A stretch of 64,000 nt of DNA from an uncultured Bacteroidia bacterium (lineage in GTDB: Bacteria; Bacteroidota; Bacteroidia; Bacteroidales; UBA932): the NCBI GenBank assembly GCA_902790635.1, contig CADASN010000002.1:1-64000 (forward strand), written 5' to 3'. Within the stretch, counting starts at the first letter, position 1. Each line of letters begins with the position of its first letter. Of this stretch, positions 54,752 through 63,332 are shown piece by piece. Made by a program: the position numbers and the translations under genes. Under the pieces are notes generated by a model, which saw only the letters and a program-made list of their open reading frames with translations, made no database searches and was not told the origin of the DNA.

Positions 54752-57226
54752 ATGATGGAGAATGTGAATACGATCTTGGATGAGCTGAACGACGAGCAGA
54801 AGAGCGCCGTCAGTTGTGTAGAAGGCCCGGTGCTGATCGTCGCGGGGGCCGGTTCCGGCAAGACGCGCGTGCTGACCAGCCGCGTCGCCTATATCCTGGC
54901 CTTGCAGGAGGACGCCCGCATCCTGGCGCTTACCTTTACCAAAAAAGCCGCCGGGGAGATGAAAGAACGGATTGCCGCGCTGGTGGGGGACCGCAATGTG
55001 CGCAGGGTGGTGATGGGAACCTTCCATTCCGTCTTTGTCCGTTTCCTGCGGGAATACGCCGAATCGCTCGGCTATCCGGCGAATTTCACCATCTATGATG
55101 CATCCGACTCGCAGAGCGCGGTCAAGGCCTGCCTGAAAGAGCTGGGACTCGACGACAAGGTCTATAAGCCCCGGGACGTACTGTCCCGGATCTCCAAGGC
55201 CAAGAACAACCTCATCACCGTGAACGCCTACTTGGCCAGCCAGGAGCTGCAGAACGAGGATTACCACAGCAAACGTCCCCGTCTGGGCGAGGTGTACAAG
55301 CGCTACCAGGAGAAGCTCAAGCAGAGCGGGGTGATGGATTTCGACGACATCCTGCTGAATATGAACTACTTGCTTCGGGACAATCCGGAAGCACTCCGCG
55401 ATATCGCCGGCCGTTTCACGCACATCATGGTCGATGAGTATCAGGATACCAACGCAGCCCAATATCTGATCCTCAAGAAGCTGGCCCAGTTCCGCCGCAA
55501 CATCTGCGTGGTGGGCGACGACAGCCAGTCCATCTATGCCTTCCGTGGTGCGAAGATCGAGAACATCCTGAGTTTCAGGAAGGATTACCCTGAGTGCAGG
55601 CTCTTCCGCCTGGAGCGAAATTACCGCTCCACCCAGGTGATCGTGGATGCGGCCAACTCCCTGATCGCCCATAACGAAGGTCGCATTCCCAAAGAGTGTT
55701 ATGCGGTGGGGGAGAGCGGCGAGCGGATCCGTCTGCTCAAGGCCTATACGGAGCAGGAAGAGGCGATCATGATCGTCTCCGAGATCCTGGAGCGGATGCG
55801 GACGGACCGTGCGCAATACCAGGATTTCGCGATCCTGTACCGCACCAACTCGCAGTCGCGTGCGCTGGAGGAGCAGCTCCGCCGGCGCAATATCCCCTAT
55901 ATGATCTATTCGGGCAATTCCTTCTTCGACCGGGCTGAGGTCAAGGACATGATGGCCTATTTCAAACTGGTGGTCAATCCCCGGGATGACGAGTCGTTCC
56001 GCCGGGCGGTCAACAAGCCGGCCCGCGGCATCGGAGACAAGGCCATGGAGGCCGTTGAATCCGTTGCCCGGCAGCAGGGGTGGCCGCTGTTCCGGGCGGC
56101 GCAGGAGGTCCCGAAGGTGAAGCCTTTCTGCGAGATGATCACCGGCCTGTCCACTCTGGTGCCGGCGACCGATGCGCACGAACTGGCCTTGCGGATCGCC
56201 GAGCAGAGCGGACTGTATGCGTTTTACAAACTGGATACTTCCATCGAAGGCATGTCGCGCCTGGCGAACCTGGACGAATTGCTCAACTCCGTGGCGCAGT
56301 TCGTCGAGGAACGGGAGAACGAGGCGGAAGACTTCCTGGAGGAGCATGCCGGCGAAGAACACCCGGTTTACACGCTGGACGATTTCCTGGAGAATGTCTC
56401 CCTGCTCAGCAGCGTGGATGTGACGGAGGATGAGGACACCAACAACAAGGTGGCCCTGATGACGGCCCACTCCTCGAAGGGCCTGGAGTTCCCGTATGTA
56501 TTCGTGGCCGGGATGGAGGAGAACCTCTTCCCGTCCACCACGATGCTCTCTTCGCGCTCCGAGGTGGAGGAGGAGCGGCGGTTGTTCTATGTGGCCATGA
56601 CCCGCGCCAAGAAAGCGGTGCGGCTGGCTTTTGCCGGGACGCGCATGCGCAATGGCAAGCACGAGTCCAATGCCCCGTCGCGTTTCCTGAAAGAGATCGA
56701 TCCGCGGTATATCGAGAATCCGCTGGACCCCGAGGATTTCGACAATTCGGGCGTCACGCATGAATGGGGGGGCTTCGGTAGTCGTTTTACCGGCGGTCGA
56801 CTCAATCGCTTCGGCACCGGGAACGGTAGCTATGGCCAGTCCTCCAACGTGCAGTATGAGCGCCGCGGCGCAGGCCGGGGGAGCCAGTTGCCCCCGACGG
56901 GCGTAGCCGCCCGTGGCTTCGTGAACGGGAGGGGCCCGCAGCCGCAGGCTGTGGGAGGGATGAGGCCGAAGGCCGAACCCGCTCGGGGGCAAGCTGGCTC
57001 CCCGGCCGGAAGAATACTTGCCGACGCGGATTTCGTAGGAGTGCCGATGACAGAACTGTCAGTGGGTCAGCGCATAGAACATAACCGTTTCGGCCCGGGA
57101 ACCATCCTTGAACTCTCCGGCCGTGCTCCCGAGATGAAGGCCCGGATCCGTTTCGACGCCCACGGCGAGAAACTGCTGCTCCTCAAATACGCGAAGATAA
57201 GGCCGTTGGCCTTATCCACTCCATGA
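54752..57226 (+). CDS. UvrD/PcrA family DNA helicase
   Basis: An 824-residue superfamily 1A 3'-5' helicase. Q-motif and Walker A: LNDEQKSAV...GAGSGKTRVL; motif Ia ALTFTKKAAGEM; motif II VDEYQDTN; motif III VVGDDSQSIYAFRGA; motif IV LERNYRST; motif V TAHSSKGLEFPYVFVAG; motif VI EEERRLFYVAMTRAKK. From about residue 675 a Gly-rich linker leads to a C-terminal Tudor-like RNA polymerase-binding domain (VGQRIEHNRFGPGTILEL). Within the linker, residues 708-752 are encoded by a palindromic DNA element inserted in frame. The first Met codon (54752) is followed by a second at 54755. Probable PcrA. Confidence 0.93.
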   Translation: MMENVNTILDELNDEQKSAVSCVEGPVLIVAGAGSGKTRVLTSRVAYILALQEDARILALTFTKKAAGEMKERIAALVGDRNVRRVVMGTFHSVFVRFLREYAESLGYPANFTIYDASDSQSAVKACLKELGLDDKVYKPRDVLSRISKAKNNLITVNAYLASQELQNEDYHSKRPRLGEVYKRYQEKLKQSGVMDFDDILLNMNYLLRDNPEALRDIAGRFTHIMVDEYQDTNAAQYLILKKLAQFRRNICVVGDDSQSIYAFRGAKIENILSFRKDYPECRLFRLERNYRSTQVIVDAANSLIAHNEGRIPKECYAVGESGERIRLLKAYTEQEEAIMIVSEILERMRTDRAQYQDFAILYRTNSQSRALEEQLRRRNIPYMIYSGNSFFDRAEVKDMMAYFKLVVNPRDDESFRRAVNKPARGIGDKAMEAVESVARQQGWPLFRAAQEVPKVKPFCEMITGLSTLVPATDAHELALRIAEQSGLYAFYKLDTSIEGMSRLANLDELLNSVAQFVEERENEAEDFLEEHAGEEHPVYTLDDFLENVSLLSSVDVTEDEDTNNKVALMTAHSSKGLEFPYVFVAGMEENLFPSTTMLSSRSEVEEERRLFYVAMTRAKKAVRLAFAGTRMRNGKHESNAPSRFLKEIDPRYIENPLDPEDFDNSGVTHEWGGFGSRFTGGRLNRFGTGNGSYGQSSNVQYERRGAGRGSQLPPTGVAARGFVNGRGPQPQAVGGMRPKAEPARGQAGSPAGRILADADFVGVPMTELSVGQRIEHNRFGPGTILELSGRAPEMKARIRFDAHGEKLLLLKYAKIRPLALSTP
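56873..57007. repeat. 135 bp cloverleaf-like palindromic element inside uvrD/pcrA
   Basis: Inverted arms at 56873-56897 and 56983-57007 match at almost all 25 positions; they share AGCCAG and TTGCCCCCGA. Between them are three smaller hairpins: CGGGCG/CGCCCG, CCCGCAGCC/GGCTGTGGG (three-base loop) and GGCC-GAA-GGCC. The total is 135 bases, exactly 45 codons, so the helicase frame stays open. It lies in the non-conserved Gly-rich linker, where an insertion would be tolerated. Confidence 0.75.
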
Positions 57227-57305
57227 TTGAGGGGGCGGACCCCCTCAAACTCCCCTGCGTCGCTGCGCTCCGGTTCTGGCCGGATCAACAGCTCCATGAT
57301 TGAGG
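57219..57305. repeat. G-run/C-run hairpin repeat, copy 2, flanked by 14 bp direct repeats
   Basis: CTCCATGATTGAGG occurs at 57219-57232 and again at 57292-57305. Between the copies lie the hairpin TTGAGGGGG-CGGA-CCCCCTCAA (57227-57248) and CCCCTGCGTCGCTGCGCTCC, the same order of parts as at 24998-25041. The first direct repeat covers the helicase stop codon. The element lies between the stops of the converging helicase and thioesterase genes. Confidence 0.7.
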
Positions 57306-57310
57306 TATAG

Positions 57311-58066
57311 TTATTCGAAGAGCAAGCGCTCGATGAATACCTGGTGGTCGTCTACGCGCCCTTCGACGATCTGGGCACCGTCGGCATCCGTCGTATGCCA
57401 GAGCTCGACGGTCTCGCCGGGCCGTGCTTCACGGTTGAAGTTGATGGTCAGCTCCTTGACCATTCTCTCATTAACCAATTCTTCAGGAAGGGAATCCATT
57501 ACCCATTCCGTGTACCTGACATTGTTGGCGTGCTGGTTATAGTCCACGTCTGAATACAGGACCTTGTGCGTTCCGATCAAGGCCAGGTCCGTACCGCGCG
57601 GTGCTACGACCTTGCCGGCCTGCTCCTCGATGGCAGAATCCCGGCTCTGGGGATCCAGCGAGACGATGTCCTTGAGGAATTCCGCCCGGACCACGCGGCG
57701 TTCTGCGATGTTCATCACCACCCAGGAACTGGTAGAATTGACGGCAGGTTTCCCGTCTGCGCCCAGGATCTGGTAGTCACGTACGAAGAAGAGTCCCTGC
57801 ATGCCCTTGTGCCAGGTCACGATCCGGCAAGGCTCTTTGTGCGTCACGGGGCGCTCGAAGCGGACATGCTGCCGGGCCAGTACCCAGGTGCAGCCGTACG
57901 GGCCGAGCTGCTCATCGCCGAAGGCGAGCCGGTCCGCTCCGTAGACCGCCATGTGCTGGGCCAGGTCGAGGAAGGCGGACGGGCGCAGGATTTTCCTGCG
58001 GTCCACCTGGTAGCAGGCAAGGGTGAAATCTTCGTAGAACTTATCGTCGAAATAAAGATCAGTCAT
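57311..58066 (-). CDS. Acyl-ACP thioesterase (FatA-like)
   Basis: A 251-residue double hot-dog thioesterase that releases fatty acids from acyl carrier protein. The N-terminal half carries RPSAFLDLAQHMAVYGADRLAFG and WVLARQHVRFERPV; the C-terminal half has the catalytic Asn/His region DYNQHANNVRYTEWVMDSL. The length is typical for bacterial FatA-like enzymes. Its start overlaps the end of the Nif3 gene by eight bases. It probably sets fatty acid chain length. Confidence 0.9.
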   Translation of the reverse strand: MTDLYFDDKFYEDFTLACYQVDRRKILRPSAFLDLAQHMAVYGADRLAFGDEQLGPYGCTWVLARQHVRFERPVTHKEPCRIVTWHKGMQGLFFVRDYQILGADGKPAVNSTSSWVVMNIAERRVVRAEFLKDIVSLDPQSRDSAIEEQAGKVVAPRGTDLALIGTHKVLYSDVDYNQHANNVRYTEWVMDSLPEELVNERMVKELTINFNREARPGETVELWHTTDADGAQIVEGRVDDHQVFIERLLFE

Positions 58067-58835
58067 AGTGTATAGGATTGGTATCGAGGGCCGTTTTGAT
58101 GACAGGCAGGCCGGGGCAGGCCGCCGTCAGGTATTCTTGCAGGAGATCCTGCGTAAACTGCTCGCTCTGGTAATGGCCGAGTTCAGCGAGGAGCATGCCC
58201 TGATTTTCGAAATAATCATGGTAATGGAATTCCCCGCTGAGGAAACAATCGGCACTGGCACGCACGGCATCGTGCATCAGGAAAGCACCGGCACCGCCGC
58301 AGAGGGCGACGCGGCGGATCTCCCGCCCCGTCGGGGCTGAATGCAGCAGGCACTTCACGCCGAAAGTCGTCCGGACCTGCGCCAGAAAGTCCGTATCCAG
58401 CTCGGGCACAGGAAGTTCGCCCACCAGGCCGGAGCCGGCATCTTCGCCCTCCTTCGGGCAGAGCCAGCGGAGTTGCTGTAGACCGAGCTTTCCGGCAATC
58501 CGGTGGTTGACGCCGCCGGGGGCGTTGTCCAGACTCGTATGCGCGGAATAGATGGAAATCCCGGACGCGAGCGCCTGGACGACGCAGCGCTGCTGATAGG
58601 TCGCATCGGATACTTGCCGGAGGGCCTTGAAAATCAGCGGATGGTGAGAGACAATCAGATTGCATCCCTTTTCAACAGCCTCTTTTACAATATCTTCCGT
58701 AACGTCCAGACATACCAGGACCCGGGATACTTCCGAGTCCGGGAAACCGACCTGCAAGCCGGAATTGTCCCATTCATCCTGCAGGCGGAGCGGGGCCAGC
58801 CGCTCCAGCGCGGCGATCACTGCTGCCAGTTTCAT
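58059..58835 (-). CDS. Nif3-like dinuclear metal-binding protein
   Basis: A 258-residue protein of the NIF3/DUF34 family. Metal ligands are visible in NLIVSHHPLIFKAL, YSAHTSLDNAPGGVNHRIA and the late ELGHYQSEQF. It is the short form without the central PII-like domain that many Bacteroidetes copies carry. Biochemical role is unsettled (GTP cyclohydrolase I-like proposals exist). It lies 12 bases downstream of the S9 peptidase gene. Confidence 0.88.
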   Translation of the reverse strand: MKLAAVIAALERLAPLRLQDEWDNSGLQVGFPDSEVSRVLVCLDVTEDIVKEAVEKGCNLIVSHHPLIFKALRQVSDATYQQRCVVQALASGISIYSAHTSLDNAPGGVNHRIAGKLGLQQLRWLCPKEGEDAGSGLVGELPVPELDTDFLAQVRTTFGVKCLLHSAPTGREIRRVALCGGAGAFLMHDAVRASADCFLSGEFHYHDYFENQGMLLAELGHYQSEQFTQDLLQEYLTAACPGLPVIKTALDTNPIHYD

Positions 58836-58847
58836 GTGCGGGAAGTG

Positions 58848-61064
58848 CTACTTCAACCAGCGGTCGAGCCAGTCGTAGACGACCCGGTGCCAGTAGAGGG
58901 AATTCTGCGGCTGCAGGATCCAGTGGTTCTCCTCGGGGAAGACGACGAGCTTGGAGGGCACACCCATCATCTGGGCGGCATTGAAGGCGGCCATGCCCTG
59001 CTCGTACGGAATGCGGAAATCCATCATCCCGTGGATGCAGAGGATGGGCGTATGCCACTTGGTCACCATGGACGAAGGAGAATTGGCATAATGGCGCTGG
59101 GCCTTGGCCGTAGAGGCATAGGGCGCGCCGGCCTGCTGCATGCCGCCGAAGGTGATCCCGTCACCGGCAGGCCCCATCTGGCCGGGGGAGTAGGCGTACT
59201 CGGTCAGTCCGCCGTTGTCCCAGTTGGCGAACCACATCTCCTCGGTGGTGAACCACAGCTGCTTCTCGTCGAAGATGCCGGCGTGGGCGATGAAGCAGTC
59301 ATACAGGTCACCGTGCAGGCCTTCGAGCATATAGGCGGAATAGCCGCCGTAGGAGGCGCCCACGCAGGCGAGCTTGCTCACGTACGGCTGGCTCTTGATA
59401 TAGCGTCCGGCGCTCAGGTAGTCCTGCATGTTGAGTCCCGGATAGTCTCCGGAGATCTGCTCCTTCCAGGCCTGGCCGAATGCGGTCGTGCCGCGACGGT
59501 TGGGCAGGATCACGATATAGCCCTGCTGGGCCATCAGCCGGTAGCACCAGCGGTAGCTCCAGTCCTGGGAATTGGAACCCTGGGGGCCGCCCAGCACGAT
59601 CTCAATGGCAGGATACTGCCGGGCCGGGTCGAACTGCGGGGGGTAGAGCACCCAGCAGAGCATCTGCTGGTGGTCCACCGTCTCCACGAACACGCGTCCG
59701 TCGGTGACGTCGGCCAACTGGTCGATAATGTGCTTGTTCTCGGTGGTGATCTGCTTGTAGCTCACGTCCTGGGCCGTAATCCTGACAGACACCAGCTCGG
59801 TCGGGAACTTGAGGCAATAGTAGGAAGCGAGCAGCTCCACGCCGTCGCCCCGGTCCAGGATGGCGAAGGGCGAGAAGAAATCGAAATTCCAGTCAGGCAG
59901 GGTGATCCGCTGCACGTCCCCGTACAGGTCGGCGCAGTAGAGGGCCTGGACGCCTTCTTCGACCAGCGCGTTGAAGAAAATCTCGTCGTTGTGCCAGACC
60001 GGGCCGGCCACGTCATGGTCGAAATCCGGAGTCAGCTCGCGCACGGTGCGTACCTTGACGCCGATATCCTGTCCGTCCGGGTCGTTGTCGCCCAGCTCGA
60101 CATCGGCGACAAACAGGCGCTGACGGTCGGCCTCGTAGCCGTCACGCTCCATGGAGATCCATGCGAGGTGCTTCCCGTCCGGGCTCCAGACCGGATCGGT
60201 GTCGTAGCCGCCGTCCGTCTTGACGTCGAGCGTCTGGCCGGTCAGGACATCATAGATATAGATGGAGGTGTTGGTGCTGAAAGCATACTCTTTGCCCACT
60301 TTCTTGCGGCAGGAATACACGATGTGCCGGCTGTCCGGCGCCCAGTCCAGCTGCTCCGCGCCGCCGAAAGGCTCGGTGGGCAATTCATAGAGCTCGGACG
60401 TGCCGAGGATGTCCGTGGAATTCTCCGGGGTAATCCGTTCCTTGCCCAGCGGAGCGACGTAGCTGCGGGGAACATCCGTCACCCAGTGGTCCCAGTGGCG
60501 GTACATCAGGTCTTCGGTGGCATAGGCTTTCGCCTTGTCGAGATCCTCATAGCTGTCGGCAGGCTGCTGCAGTGCCGTATTCTTGACGGTGCTCACGTAG
60601 ATGAGCTGCTGCTGGTCGGGGGAGAGCTTGTAGTCGCTGATGCCGTCCGGGATATCGCTGAGCTGGACCTTTTTGCCGAGTTTTCCGCCCTTCAGCGGGG
60701 CCTTCCAGAGCTGGCCTCCCTGCAGGAAATAGATGCTCTTGCCGTCCAGGGACCAGCGGGCGCCGCTCACGCTTTTGGCGTAGCGGGTGAGCTGGACCTT
60801 GCCGCTGCCGTCCGGGTTGCAGAGGAAAAGGTTGCGGCAGCTGCGGTTCTCCGCGACGGAGGTGTAGGAAACGCCGTAGAGGATGCGGGTCCCGTCGGGA
60901 GAAAGCTGCGGATCGGACAGGCGGCCGAGCGACAGGAGGGTCTCCGGCGTCATCACGCCGTCCTCGATCCGGATATCAGACGGCCCTACATAGCCGCTGT
61001 CTTCTTTCTGTGCACAACTGATGGCCATAACAAGACAAGTTAATGCGATAAGCGTTCGTTTCAT
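58848..61064 (-). CDS. S9 family prolyl oligopeptidase, exported
   Basis: A 738-residue dipeptidyl-peptidase/acylaminoacyl-peptidase-type serine peptidase. Signal sequence MKRTLIALTCLVMAISC with a lipobox-like Cys. The first ~450 residues form a WD40-like beta-propeller (repeats such as WSPDGKHLAWIS and WAPDSRHIVYSC). The alpha/beta hydrolase domain carries nucleophile Ser571 in ACVGASYGGYSAYM and a late His in FPEENHWIL. It trims peptides in the periplasm. A TATCTTTG -7 box at 61086-61093 is 21 bases upstream of the start. Confidence 0.91.
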   Translation of the reverse strand: MKRTLIALTCLVMAISCAQKEDSGYVGPSDIRIEDGVMTPETLLSLGRLSDPQLSPDGTRILYGVSYTSVAENRSCRNLFLCNPDGSGKVQLTRYAKSVSGARWSLDGKSIYFLQGGQLWKAPLKGGKLGKKVQLSDIPDGISDYKLSPDQQQLIYVSTVKNTALQQPADSYEDLDKAKAYATEDLMYRHWDHWVTDVPRSYVAPLGKERITPENSTDILGTSELYELPTEPFGGAEQLDWAPDSRHIVYSCRKKVGKEYAFSTNTSIYIYDVLTGQTLDVKTDGGYDTDPVWSPDGKHLAWISMERDGYEADRQRLFVADVELGDNDPDGQDIGVKVRTVRELTPDFDHDVAGPVWHNDEIFFNALVEEGVQALYCADLYGDVQRITLPDWNFDFFSPFAILDRGDGVELLASYYCLKFPTELVSVRITAQDVSYKQITTENKHIIDQLADVTDGRVFVETVDHQQMLCWVLYPPQFDPARQYPAIEIVLGGPQGSNSQDWSYRWCYRLMAQQGYIVILPNRRGTTAFGQAWKEQISGDYPGLNMQDYLSAGRYIKSQPYVSKLACVGASYGGYSAYMLEGLHGDLYDCFIAHAGIFDEKQLWFTTEEMWFANWDNGGLTEYAYSPGQMGPAGDGITFGGMQQAGAPYASTAKAQRHYANSPSSMVTKWHTPILCIHGMMDFRIPYEQGMAAFNAAQMMGVPSKLVVFPEENHWILQPQNSLYWHRVVYDWLDRWLK

Positions 61065-61118
61065 GCGATCATTCGTTTTAGCGAGCAAAGATAATCATTA
61101 TTTTAACGTGTGCTCCCC

Positions 61119-63263
61119 TCAGGAGATCTTGCTGTAGTCCTTGATCTCGTATTTGTCTTTGCGGAGTTCGCGGAGCAAGGGGGCGTTCTGCGGGGCGGAA
61201 AGGGTCGGGTCCGCGTCCAGGATGCGACCGGCATAGGAACGTGCCTCGGAGAGCAGCTGGCCGTCCCGGGCCAGCGAGGCGATGTTGAGCTGGATGGGCA
61301 GGCCGCTCTGCTGCGTGCCTTCCAGGTCGCCGGGGCCACGCATCTTCATGTCCTGTTCGGCAATCTCAAAGCCGTCCTCGGTCTGGCACATCAGGTCCAG
61401 GCGCTGCTGGGCTTCCTTGGAGGTCTTGACGTCCTTGACCAGGATGCAGTAGGATTTCTCGGCGCCCCGGCCTACGCGGCCGCGCAGCTGGTGCAGCTGG
61501 CTGAGGCCGAAGCGCTGGGCGCTTTCGATGACCATCACGGAGGCGTTGGGCACGTCCACGCCCACTTCGATCACGGTCGTGGACACGAGGATGTGCGCGC
61601 GCCCTGCGGCAAAGGCGGACATGTTGAAATTCTTCTCCTCGTTGGACTGCTGCCCGTGGACGATCGCCACCTTGTAATCCGGGAGCGGGAAAGCCCGCAC
61701 GATCTCCTCATACCCCTGTTCGAGGTTCTGCAGGTCCATCTTTTCGCTCTCGAAAATCAGCGGGAAGACGACGAACACCTGCCGGCCGCGGGCGATCTCG
61801 TCACGCATGAACTTATACATCGCGTTCCGGCGGTTCTGCCCGATGCACATCGTCTGCACGGGCTTGCGTCCCGGAGGCATCTCGTCGATGACCGACACGT
61901 CCAGGTCGCCGTAGAGGGTCATCGCCAGCGTCCGCGGAATCGGAGTCGCCGTCATCACCAGAACATGCGGAGGGACGAGTGAGGGCCCTTTGGACCACAA
62001 TCTTGCCCGCTGTTCTACACCGAAGCGGTGCTGCTCGTCGATGACGGCGAGGCCCAGGTTTTTGAAGACGACATTGTCCTCAAGCAGCGCATGCGTGCCG
62101 ACGAGGATGCCGAGGCTGCCGTCTTCCAGGGCCGCGTGGATGCTGCGGCGCTCCTTCTGCGTGGTGCTGCCGGTCAGCAGGGCGCACTGCACGGCGGTGG
62201 GTTTGAGGTATTTCTGGATATTGGCATAGTGCTGCTGCGCAAGCACTTCGGTCGGGGCCATGATGCAGGTCTGGTAGCCGTTGCCGATGGCCATCAGGCA
62301 GCTGAGTACCGCCACCATCGTCTTGCCGGACCCCACATCGCCCTGCAGCAGGCGGTTCATCTGGTGGCCGCTCATCAGGTCCGAGCGGATCTCCTTGATC
62401 ACGCGCTGCTGGGCTCCCGTGAGCGTGTAGGGGAGGGCGTTGTAACAGGCGTGGAAGTCCGGCCCCACCTTGGGCATCGGGATGCCGCGTTCGCCGCGGG
62501 AGCGGACGAATTTCTGCTTCAGCAGCGACAGCTGCAGGAAAAAGAGTTCCTCGAATTTCAGCCGGTAGGACGCTTTCTGGAGGGCGTAGGAGTCCTTCGG
62601 GAAATGGATGTTCCTGAGAGCGTACGGGAGCGGCACGAGCCCCAGGTCGCGCAGGACGTATTCGGGAAGCGTCTCCTGGATCTCAGGCAGGCAGAGCGCC
62701 AGGGCGGCCGACTGCAGTTTGCACATCACCTTGCCGGTGATGCCGCCCGTCTTGAGCTTCTCCGTACTGGGATAGACCCCCGTCAGGGCTCCCTGCGACA
62801 AGGCCCCTTCCTGCGGCACGTCCACCTCGGGATGCACGATATTCAGGTGTCCGTTGAAAGCCTGCGGCTTTCCGAAAAAGAGGAAGGTGCTGCCGGGCGT
62901 GAGCCGCAGGTAGTTCCACTTGATCCCCTTGAAAAAGACCATCTCCATCTGCCCGCTGCCGTCCTCCACGATTACGGACAGGCGCTTGCAGGCGCCGAAA
63001 TGGATGGGGTCCGTCTCCTGCGATACGATGGCCCCGCCGGGGCCGAGCAGGGTGCGCCGCACCACGGTGGCCTGCAGCTGGACATACGCCAGGTCGGGGG
63101 CCACCTGCGCGACGGGCGTGATGCCGCTGCGATCGATGTACCGGAACGGATACAGGTGGATCAGGTCCGAGAGGGTCTCGATCCCGAGTTCGCGCCGCAG
63201 GAGTTCGGCCCGTTTCGGCCCGACCCCGCTGAGGTACTGGATGCTGGTGGTCAATTCGCCCAT
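61119..63263 (-). CDS. recG: ATP-dependent DNA helicase RecG
   Basis: A 714-residue branch-migration helicase that rescues stalled forks. The N-terminal wedge/OB domain includes YLSGVGPKRAELLRRELG and FFGKPQAFNGHLNIVHPE. Motif I is LLQGDVGSGKTMVAVL, motif Ia MAPTEVLAQQHY, motif II VIDEQHRFGVEQR, motif III VMTATPIPRTLAM, and motif VI RFGLSQLHQLRGRVGRG. The start at 63263 (MGELTTSIQYL) follows a -7 box TATCTTTG at 63270-63277 by six bases. Length is normal. Confidence 0.96.
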   Translation of the reverse strand: MGELTTSIQYLSGVGPKRAELLRRELGIETLSDLIHLYPFRYIDRSGITPVAQVAPDLAYVQLQATVVRRTLLGPGGAIVSQETDPIHFGACKRLSVIVEDGSGQMEMVFFKGIKWNYLRLTPGSTFLFFGKPQAFNGHLNIVHPEVDVPQEGALSQGALTGVYPSTEKLKTGGITGKVMCKLQSAALALCLPEIQETLPEYVLRDLGLVPLPYALRNIHFPKDSYALQKASYRLKFEELFFLQLSLLKQKFVRSRGERGIPMPKVGPDFHACYNALPYTLTGAQQRVIKEIRSDLMSGHQMNRLLQGDVGSGKTMVAVLSCLMAIGNGYQTCIMAPTEVLAQQHYANIQKYLKPTAVQCALLTGSTTQKERRSIHAALEDGSLGILVGTHALLEDNVVFKNLGLAVIDEQHRFGVEQRARLWSKGPSLVPPHVLVMTATPIPRTLAMTLYGDLDVSVIDEMPPGRKPVQTMCIGQNRRNAMYKFMRDEIARGRQVFVVFPLIFESEKMDLQNLEQGYEEIVRAFPLPDYKVAIVHGQQSNEEKNFNMSAFAAGRAHILVSTTVIEVGVDVPNASVMVIESAQRFGLSQLHQLRGRVGRGAEKSYCILVKDVKTSKEAQQRLDLMCQTEDGFEIAEQDMKMRGPGDLEGTQQSGLPIQLNIASLARDGQLLSEARSYAGRILDADPTLSAPQNAPLLRELRKDKYEIKDYSKIS

Positions 63264-63332
63264 AACACACAAAGATACAAAAAAAGCGGCACGGATGCCG
63301 CTTTTTCAAATAGCTTGCCTCAAACCGGCGGG

